NCBI GenBank assembly: GCA_003023535.1
Contig: PXSC01000072.1
Span: forward strand, 1,016-7,613
Direction: 5' to 3'
Length of the DNA stretch: 6,598 nt
Source: Halobacteriales archaeon QS_9_70_65
Lineage (GTDB): Archaea > Halobacteriota > Halobacteria > Halobacteriales > Haloarculaceae
This document shows positions 1 to 4,066 of the stretch, piece by piece. Position numbers and translations under genes: made by a program. The notes beneath the pieces are model-generated. The model ran no database searches. It was not told where the DNA came from and was given only the letters and a program-made list of their open reading frames with translations. Every line of letters begins with the position of its first letter. Position 1 is the stretch's first letter.

Positions 1-281
1 TCCTGTGTCTCGGCGACCTCGACGATCATCGACGCCGCCGGGTGCTCGATGTCCATCTCCTGGAGGATGGTGGCGCCGTCGTTCGTGATGACGACGTCCC
101 CGGAGTCGGAAATGAGCATCTTGTCCATCCCTCGCGGCCCGAGGGTCGTCCGGACGGACTCGCTTACGGCCTTGCCGGCCGTGATGTTCGACGACTGTGC
201 GTCCTTTCCGCTGGTGCGTTCGGTGTCCTCGTCGAGAATGAACAGCGGCTGTCCGCGCCGCTGGCGCATCTGCTGTGACAT
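1..281 (-). CDS. ths: Thermosome (group II chaperonin) subunit, N-terminal part
   Basis: ATP-driven group II chaperonin subunit that folds proteins in the cytoplasm as part of a double-ring complex. The gene runs off the left edge, so only the first 93 residues are present. They begin MSQQM and include [17 protein letters not shown] (23-39), the nucleotide-binding [11 protein letters not shown] segment (45-55) and the NDGATIL motif (67-73), followed by [18 protein letters not shown]; this is the classical N-terminal equatorial domain of haloarchaeal thermosomes. The ATG at 279-281 is chosen because the residues before Met5 are usual in this family and a TATA box sits about 28-38 bases upstream, giving a leaderless or nearly leaderless transcript. 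Haloarchaea carry several thermosome paralogues and this fragment does not show which one it is. Family assignment is very secure. Confidence 0.97.
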   Translation of the reverse strand, partial: MSQQMRQRRGQPLFILDEDTERTSGKDAQSSNITAGKAVSESVRTTLGPRGMDKMLISDSGDVVITNDGATILQEMDIEHPAASMIVEVAETQ

Positions 282-307
282 GTTCGGTCCGTACGTCGTC
301 AGCGGTT

Positions 308-323
308 CTATATAGTATTTTCG
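308..323 (-). promoter_or_regulatory. TATA promoter of the thermosome gene
   Basis: Read on minus, CGAAAATACTATATAG lies about 28-42 bases before the thermosome ATG. It contains a strong TATATAG core, with CGAA just upstream. From memory, haloarchaeal heat-shock (cct) promoters have a CGAA-like element next to the TATA box, so heat induction is plausible. This is inference, not shown here. Confidence 0.7.
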
Positions 324-374
324 TAAGCCGGCCGCGACGGAGGTGGGTCGGTCCCCGCTGTTGCGGGTGGGTTT

Positions 375-1274
375 TTATCGGGAGTCGTACACCGCGACGG
401 CCCGGTCGGTCCGGCTGCTCTCGCCGTTCGGGTTCCGCTTCGGCGACCGGTCGGCGTAGCGGGCCCGGATGCCGTCCGCGTAGCCGGCGACGCCGCCGAC
501 GGCGACGTCGCGGCCGCTGCCGAGCCAGCGGGTCGGGCTGGCGTCGCCGCGGACGACATCCCGGAGGGTGTCGGCGGCGTCGACCGCCGCGTGGCGGACC
601 GTTCGAAGCGGGACCGTCGGGTGGAGGCCGTAGTTCTTCGCCAGCCGGTAAGCCAGCGAGTAGTACCGCCGGCGCCAGTTCCGCTCGGTCGTGCCGCCGT
701 CCGGCGCGGCCTCCCGGGAGACGCACATCTCGGCGGCCCAGGCGACCCCGTGACCGAGACCGGCGACGCGGTGGGCGGCGTCGCGGGCGCCGCCGGTCGC
801 CAGGTTCTCGTCGAAGCCGTCCAGCGCCTCGAGCACCTCGCGGGTGAACGCCGCGTTGCCGCCGTTGAAGTAGGTCACCGACCGGCCGCAGATGGCCCGC
901 GTCTCGATGGCGTCGGCCGTGACGCCGGCGCGGAGCTGTTCGTGGGCCGGGCCGGTCGCGACGTCGGCCGCCGGGAGGGTCGCCTCGACCGCCCGGCACC
1001 AGCCGGCCTCGACCCGAACGGTCGGCAGCAGGAAGGCGACGACGTCGCCGTCGGCCCGGCCGAGGCCGGCGTTGCGGGCGGCGTTGACGTTCCTGTCGTC
1101 GATCTCGACGAGCACGTCGACGTCGTCCCGCGCCCGTACCATCCCGCTGGTCCCGTCGGTGGACGGTCCGTTGACGACGACCACCTCGTCGGGCGCCTCC
1201 GACGACAGGGCGTCGAGACAGCCCTCGAGTTGGTCGCGGTCGTTCAGCGCCGGAACGACCACCGAGATGTCCAT
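375..1274 (-). CDS. Family 2 glycosyltransferase, divergent
   Basis: Likely transfers a sugar from a nucleotide- or lipid-activated donor to a surface glycan, lipid or protein; donor and acceptor cannot be read from sequence. The 299 residues start with the GT-A strand MDISVVVPALNDRDQLEGCL (1-20), then EVVVVNGPSTDGT (30-42) and the DDRNVNAARNAGLGRADGDVVAF stretch near 59-81. The acceptor-side segment YFNGGNAAFTREVLEALDGF is at 135-154. At 82-85, where most GT2 enzymes have an acidic DXD metal site, the sequence reads LLPT, so metal binding or activity may differ. There is no clear membrane segment or signal peptide; the C-terminus is basic and hydrophilic. The ATG start is supported by a TATA box about 23-30 bases upstream. 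It lies 49 bases after the methyltransferase gene on the same strand, which suggests but does not prove joint work on a glycan. The fold is secure; the function is not. Confidence 0.88.
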   Translation of the reverse strand: MDISVVVPALNDRDQLEGCLDALSSEAPDEVVVVNGPSTDGTSGMVRARDDVDVLVEIDDRNVNAARNAGLGRADGDVVAFLLPTVRVEAGWCRAVEATLPAADVATGPAHEQLRAGVTADAIETRAICGRSVTYFNGGNAAFTREVLEALDGFDENLATGGARDAAHRVAGLGHGVAWAAEMCVSREAAPDGGTTERNWRRRYYSLAYRLAKNYGLHPTVPLRTVRHAAVDAADTLRDVVRGDASPTRWLGSGRDVAVGGVAGYADGIRARYADRSPKRNPNGESSRTDRAVAVYDSR

Positions 1275-1296
1275 GCGGCCGACTCCGCACCCGAGT

Positions 1297-1304
1297 GATA
1301 AAAG
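1297..1304 (-). promoter_or_regulatory. TATA box of the glycosyltransferase gene
   Basis: Minus-strand CTTTTATC lies 23-30 bases before the ATG at 1274, the spacing of a leaderless haloarchaeal transcript. It sits in the 49-base gap after the methyltransferase stop, so the glycosyltransferase probably has its own start of transcription. Confidence 0.6.
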
Positions 1305-1323
1305 CCCCGCGCCCGACGCCGGC

Positions 1324-2034
1324 TCAGCCGGGGACGCGGGTGTCCCAGTAGGAGACCGAGGCGAGTCGACTGCCGGCGGGCGACCGCCCGACCGTCGCGT
1401 CCAGAGCCCGGAACGGCCCGGCGAGCCAGCCGGGCACCTGCCGGTAGAAGCCGTACGGGACGACGAAATCGTGGCTGGCGCCGACCAACCGGAGGTCGGC
1501 GCCGACGACCAGCTCCCGGACCTCCCGCTCGGAGTAGAGCCGCGACCCCATCGGCAGCGCCCAGTTGTAGATCGACCGGGCGGAGTAGCGCTTGAACGTG
1601 TCGAAGAACACCTGCTCGCTGGCGACCCGCCGGAGCTCGCTCATGAACCCCTCGGGGTCGGGTGCCAGGTGGAAGAACCGCATCGCGAACACCGAATCGA
1701 AGTGGTCGTCCGGGAACGGCAGACCGCCGGCGTCGGCCTGCATGAACTCGACCGATTCCTCGACGCCCGTGGCCCGCGCCTTCACCCGCCCCTGCTCGAG
1801 CATCGCCTCGGAGATGTCGACCCCGACGATGTCGGCCCCGCGGGCGGCGAGGGCGGTGCTGAACCGTCCGGTTCCACAGGCGACCTCCAGGATCCGCCGG
1901 CCGTCGACCGGCGAGAGCGCCTCGAGAGCCGCCTTCTTCTCGCGACGGTCGACGTAGCGGCCGCCGCGGGAAAACCGCTTGTCCTCGTAGGTCTCGGCGA
2001 CGTCGTGTTCCTGGTACCACTCCCGTCCTTTCAC
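1324..2034 (-). CDS. Class I SAM-dependent methyltransferase (UbiE/Methyltransf_11 type)
   Basis: Cytoplasmic S-adenosylmethionine-dependent methyltransferase of 236 residues; the substrate is unknown. The Rossmann SAM-binding motif I is ILEVACGTGRFS (48-59), the acidic end of strand 2 is Asp73 in IVGVDIS, and post-motif ADAGGLPFPDDHFDSVFAM (100-118) is typical of the UbiE/Coq5-like group. The C-terminal part, with YSEREVRELVVGADLRLVG (167-185), fits the usual substrate-side cap. The start is a GTG at 2032-2034: there is no ATG near the N-terminus, and a TATA-like box lies 27-34 bases upstream, as expected for a leaderless mRNA. The glycosyltransferase gene follows on the same strand, so a role in modifying a glycan or lipid is possible. 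This is contextual inference only. Confidence 0.9.
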   Translation of the reverse strand: MKGREWYQEHDVAETYEDKRFSRGGRYVDRREKKAALEALSPVDGRRILEVACGTGRFSTALAARGADIVGVDISEAMLEQGRVKARATGVEESVEFMQADAGGLPFPDDHFDSVFAMRFFHLAPDPEGFMSELRRVASEQVFFDTFKRYSARSIYNWALPMGSRLYSEREVRELVVGADLRLVGASHDFVVPYGFYRQVPGWLAGPFRALDATVGRSPAGSRLASVSYWDTRVPG

Positions 2035-2060
2035 GCTAGTTCGTCCGTCCCGGCCGTGCT

Positions 2061-2068
2061 ACAAAAGG
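2061..2068 (-). promoter_or_regulatory. TATA-like box of the methyltransferase gene
   Basis: Minus-strand CCTTTTGT is 27-34 bases upstream of the GTG start, consistent with leaderless transcription. Stronger TATA-like runs further upstream on minus (about 2140-2163) could give a longer leader instead. Confidence 0.5.
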
Positions 2069-2139
2069 ATGCTGGATAGACCGGAACCGGCCGACGACGC
2101 GCCGTTACCGCGGCTGCCGCGGCGGAACTCCCGGGCGTC

Positions 2140-2233
2140 GGAATATAAGGGTTCATTATATACATGGAAGTGTAGGTATTGTTTTGACACACTTGTAGCG
2201 AAGCTTTACAATCGGGGTCCGTGGACTGGACGC
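2140..2233. promoter_or_regulatory. AT-rich divergent promoter region with an inverted repeat
   Basis: This spacer between the methyltransferase and the winged-helix gene is clearly more AT-rich than its surroundings. It has TATA-like runs at 2141-2148 (aatataag) and 2155-2162 (attatata), readable on either strand, and CTTTACAA at 2204-2211, placed 23-30 bases before the ATG at 2234. An inverted repeat, AAGTGT (2168-2173) and ACACTT (2189-2194), has half-sites 21 bases apart centre to centre, close to two helical turns. That fits a dimeric winged-helix operator between the promoters, perhaps for autoregulation; this is inference. Confidence 0.5.
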
Positions 2234-2518
2234 ATGACCACGACCACGACCACGGAGGAACGCTCGCCTCAGGCCGACTCGCCGTTGGCGGACCCCGACT
2301 ACCGCGACCGGCTCCGCGAACTGCCGCCCAGCGCGAAGCTCGTCGCGAAGGTGCTGGAAGGGGCCTCGCCGCTCTCGCAGGGTCAACTTGCCGAGGAGTC
2401 GCTGCTGCCCGACCGCACCGTCCGGTACGCCCTGAACCGCCTCGAGGATGAAGAACTCATCGACTCCCGCTACTCCTTCGACGACGCCCGCAAGCAGGTC
2501 TACTTCCTGGCGGACTGA
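2234..2518 (+). CDS. Small winged-helix (MarR/ArsR-like) transcriptional regulator
   Basis: Probable DNA-binding regulator of 94 residues. After a Thr-rich tail (Thr2-Thr7, encoded by a three-fold ACCACG repeat) and an acidic linker comes the winged-helix domain: LPPSAKLVAKVLEGASPLSQ (30-49), the QLAEESLLPDRTVRYALNRL recognition region (51-70), and a wing IDSRYSFDDARKQVYFL (76-92). Haloarchaea conserve a family with this LPPSAKLVAKVLE...TVRYALNRL pattern. The frame is open further upstream, but the ATG at 2234 is preferred because CTTTACAA lies 23-30 bases before it and the upstream part reads as AT-rich promoter. It carries no ligand domain, so regulation may depend on dimerisation or a partner. 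Its targets are unknown; the divergent methyltransferase and its own gene are candidates. Confidence 0.88.
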   Translation: MTTTTTTEERSPQADSPLADPDYRDRLRELPPSAKLVAKVLEGASPLSQGQLAEESLLPDRTVRYALNRLEDEELIDSRYSFDDARKQVYFLAD

Positions 2519-2527
2519 AGCCCCGAC

Positions 2528-2564
2528 TTTTTTGCACGGGCCGGCGAAGCCGGCCCGGCAAAAA
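2528..2564 (+). terminator. T-tract and GC hairpin terminator after the winged-helix gene
   Basis: Six Ts (2528-2533) start ten bases after the stop codon, the usual archaeal termination signal. They flow into a palindrome: GGGCCGGC (2538-2545), loop GAA, GCCGGCCC (2549-2556). The flanks extend it imperfectly to TTTTTGC and GCAAAAA with one bulged A. The symmetry means T-tracts occur on both strands, so it could stop transcription from either side. Confidence 0.65.
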
Positions 2565-2713
2565 CGTCCTCAGAAGCGCGTCGCGCTTCTGATGGGCTGC
2601 GGAAGACGCCGCGCGTCTTCCGAACGTCGATGAAAAATAACGGCCCGCTCCAGCCGCGAGCCTTCGGCTCGCGTTAGTCGCTCGCCGCTACCGCTCGGGC
2701 GGCCGCGCCGCCC
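2538..2713. repeat. Cluster of five perfect tight palindromes
   Basis: This stretch of the 2519-2871 gap has no convincing gene but holds five perfect inverted repeats with very small loops: 2538-2545/2549-2556 (8 bp), 2571-2580/2582-2591 (10 bp, one central base), 2600-2609/2613-2622 (10 bp), 2655-2662/2666-2673 (8 bp) and 2697-2703/2707-2713 (7 bp). Each stem has a different sequence, so they are not copies of one repeat. A short A-rich break (GAAAAATAA, 2632-2640) separates the third and fourth. They may be a structured non-coding RNA, a multi-part transcription barrier, or chromosomal palindromes of the kind scattered in haloarchaeal intergenic DNA. Beyond 2713 I see only ordinary spacer until the next promoter. 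Confidence 0.75.
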
Positions 2714-2841
2714 TCGCGGGTGCTGACGGTGTCTCCGGGCCCTGCCCGCGCGGAACTCCCGTCGACTGCCCGCCCCTATTGCAGTCTTTGGATCGGTATG
2801 AGGCCACTCGTGGACCGCCGATACCGCGGCCCCCGCCCACC

Positions 2842-2849
2842 GCTTAAGT
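2842..2849 (+). promoter_or_regulatory. TATA-like box of the metallo-hydrolase gene
   Basis: GCTTAAGT lies 23-30 bases before the ATG at 2872, a spacing and sequence common for leaderless haloarchaeal genes. Confidence 0.55.
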
Positions 2850-2871
2850 CGGCGCCGCCCCTGCCGCCGGT

Positions 2872-3642
2872 ATGCGCGTCGAGCGCGTTCCCGTCGAGGT
2901 CTCGACCCGGGCACCCACCGGCGAGACCGCCTGTTACGTCCTCGGGCACGAGGAGGCGCTGCTCGTCGACCCGGCCGCGCCCGACGACCGGATCGAGGCC
3001 GCCCTCGACCGGGTGAGCCACGTGGCCGTCACCCACCACCACCCTGACCACGTCGGCGCGGTCGCCGACTACGCGGCGGCGGCCGACGCGACCGTCTGGT
3101 GCCGCAGCGGCTACGCAGACGACTTCCGGAAGGCGACGGGCGCCGAGCCCGACCGGACCTTCGCCGAGGGCGCCGCCGTCGAGACCGGCGACGGTCCCGT
3201 CGTCGTGCGGGACACCCCGGGCCACGCGCCGGAGCACGTCGCCTTCGAGACGCCCGACGCGCTCGTCGCCGGCGACCTCGCGGTCGCCGCCGGAAGCGTC
3301 GTCGTCGCCTCCCCGGAGGGCGACATGCGCGCGTACCTCGCGTCGCTGCGGCGCGCGCTCGGCCGGTCGCCCGACCGGCTCCTACCCGCCCACGGCCCCG
3401 TCGTCGACGACCCGGCGGCGACCTGCGAGCGGCTCATCGCCCACCGACTCGACCGCGAGCGCCGCGTGCTGGCGGCCGTCGATGCCGGCAACCGTACCGT
3501 CGCCGACATTACCGACGCCGCCTACGACAAGGACCTCACCGGCGTCCGGGACCTCGCCGGCCTCACCGTCCGTGCCCATCTCGACAAGCTCGCGGCGGCG
3601 GCCCGAGTGGAGTGGGACGGCTCCCGCGCCGACCCGGCCTGA
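2872..3642 (+). CDS. Metallo-beta-lactamase-fold hydrolase with C-terminal winged helix (LACTB2-like)
   Basis: Zinc-dependent hydrolase of 256 residues, probably cytoplasmic. The HxHxDH zinc motif is THHHPDH (54-60: His55, His57, Asp59, His60). Further ligands are likely His118 in DTPGHAPEHVAF, Asp135 in AGDLA and His174 in PAHGP, so the full two-metal site appears intact. From about residue 185 the RLIAHRLDRERRVLAAV segment and the LAGLTVRAHLDKL helix form the small winged-helix domain seen after the catalytic domain in LACTB2-type proteins, some of which are endoribonucleases; other members are thioesterases or glyoxalase II-like, so the substrate is open. The ATG is supported by a TATA-like box. 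No partner gene is obvious. The stop codon TGA lies exactly at the left edge of the mobile element and the protein ends normally. Confidence 0.9.
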   Translation: MRVERVPVEVSTRAPTGETACYVLGHEEALLVDPAAPDDRIEAALDRVSHVAVTHHHPDHVGAVADYAAAADATVWCRSGYADDFRKATGAEPDRTFAEGAAVETGDGPVVVRDTPGHAPEHVAFETPDALVAGDLAVAAGSVVVASPEGDMRAYLASLRRALGRSPDRLLPAHGPVVDDPAATCERLIAHRLDRERRVLAAVDAGNRTVADITDAAYDKDLTGVRDLAGLTVRAHLDKLAAAARVEWDGSRADPA

Positions 3643-3656
3643 CACGGCAGCGAGCG

Positions 3657-3679
3657 AAAGCCCACTCCTTCGGGGTGGG
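3657..3679 (+). repeat. Left-end guide and hairpin of the IS element
   Basis: AAAG guide (3657-3660), then CCCACTCC (3661-3668), loop TTC, GGGGTGGG (3672-3679), paired throughout with one T-G wobble. It resembles the right-end hairpin in sequence. The direct repeat GCGAGCG flanks it (3650-3656 and 3681-3687). Confidence 0.8.
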
Positions 3680-3743
3680 TGCGAGCGATAGGCACGATAC
3701 AACCGTCCACTGCTCAACCCCTCGGCCTGTGATTCCCACCGGA

Positions 3744-3974
3744 TCACTCGTTGTCTGCCGGCCACCACACGACGGCGCGACCGCCAACCTTCCACCGCTT
3801 CACACGACCACTATCTTCCAACTCTCGCAATCGCCGTAGCACCGTCCGCCGCGGTGCATCCGTCGTGTCCGCCAGCAGCTCGGCGGTCGCCACCGGCTTT
3901 TCGACCTCATTAAACGCCGATAGCACTTCATGATCGGTCAACTCGCGGGGCCGCCCGCCCGTCCCTTCGTTCAT
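3744..3974 (-). CDS. Small winged-helix DNA-binding protein carried by the IS element
   Basis: Probable DNA-binding protein of 76 residues lying inside the element, where a classical IS605 unit would carry tnpA. After a short basic GGRPRELTD opening come the first helix HEVLSAFNEVEKPVAT (15-30), AELLADTTDAPRRTVLRRLR (31-50) as the helix-turn-helix, and a basic wing RVKRWKVGGRAVVWWP (57-72). Short proteins of this layout (GRP-x-x-x-T/D start, winged helix, GGR-x-x-x-WW end) are familiar in haloarchaea. The frame opens at a TTG at 4001, but the ATG at 3974 is preferred because GTTTTTGA lies 24-31 bases upstream. It is divergent from tnpB, with starts about 92 bases apart, so it may bind the shared spacer and control tnpB or itself. 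It could instead be an independent gene caught between the ends; function is inferred only from fold and position. Confidence 0.82.
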   Translation of the reverse strand: MNEGTGGRPRELTDHEVLSAFNEVEKPVATAELLADTTDAPRRTVLRRLRELEDSGRVKRWKVGGRAVVWWPADNE

Positions 3975-3997
3975 ACCGTCCCAGTAGCCCACGTCAG

Positions 3998-4005
3998 TCA
4001 AAAAC
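3998..4005 (-). promoter_or_regulatory. TATA-like box of the IS-borne winged-helix gene
   Basis: Minus-strand GTTTTTGA ends 24 bases before the ATG at 3974, consistent with a leaderless transcript. It also supports that ATG over the upstream TTG, which overlaps this box. Confidence 0.5.
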
Positions 4006-4030
4006 GCTCGGAATACGCAGCACCATAGCG

Positions 4031-4058
4031 TTTATACTATTGGCCTACGAAGGCCATA
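4031..4058 (+). promoter_or_regulatory. tnpB promoter with an inverted repeat at the transcription start
   Basis: TTTATAC (4031-4037) is a good TATA box about 30-36 bases before the tnpB ATG at 4067. Just downstream, GGCCT (4042-4046), loop ACGA, AGGCC (4051-4055) form a perfect inverted repeat, extended by TAT and ATA with one bulge. It covers the region between TATA box and initiation, where a bound protein would block initiation; the divergent winged-helix product is the obvious candidate, by inference. Confidence 0.6.
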
Positions 4059-4066
4059 ACACGACG

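Noticed and set aside
892..2079. Long plus-strand open frame opposite the glycosyltransferase and methyltransferase
   Set aside because: It has no recognisable domain, its composition is that of an antisense shadow in high-GC DNA, and both minus-strand genes have clear family motifs.
2069..2233. Upstream extension of the 94-residue winged-helix protein
   Set aside because: The extra 55 codons cross an AT-rich promoter region with TATA boxes and carry no conserved sequence.
2538..2713. CRISPR array
   Set aside because: The palindromes differ in sequence and spacing and there is no repeated unit with unique spacers.
2674..2775. Minus-strand coding remnant ending STREGGAAARAVAASD
   Set aside because: The stretch has plausible composition but only 33 codons between stops, no start codon and a palindrome at its end; not enough to call a gene or pseudogene.
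3099..3839. Arg-rich plus-strand open frame overlapping the metallo-hydrolase
   Set aside because: Very high Arg and low complexity are typical of an out-of-frame reading of GC-rich codons; the overlapping frame has intact zinc motifs.
4040..4066. Upstream TTG start for TnpB
   Set aside because: It would begin within a few bases of the TATA box, before the expected transcription start, and the first residues overlap the inverted repeat. The ATG at 4067 gives the usual family N-terminus.
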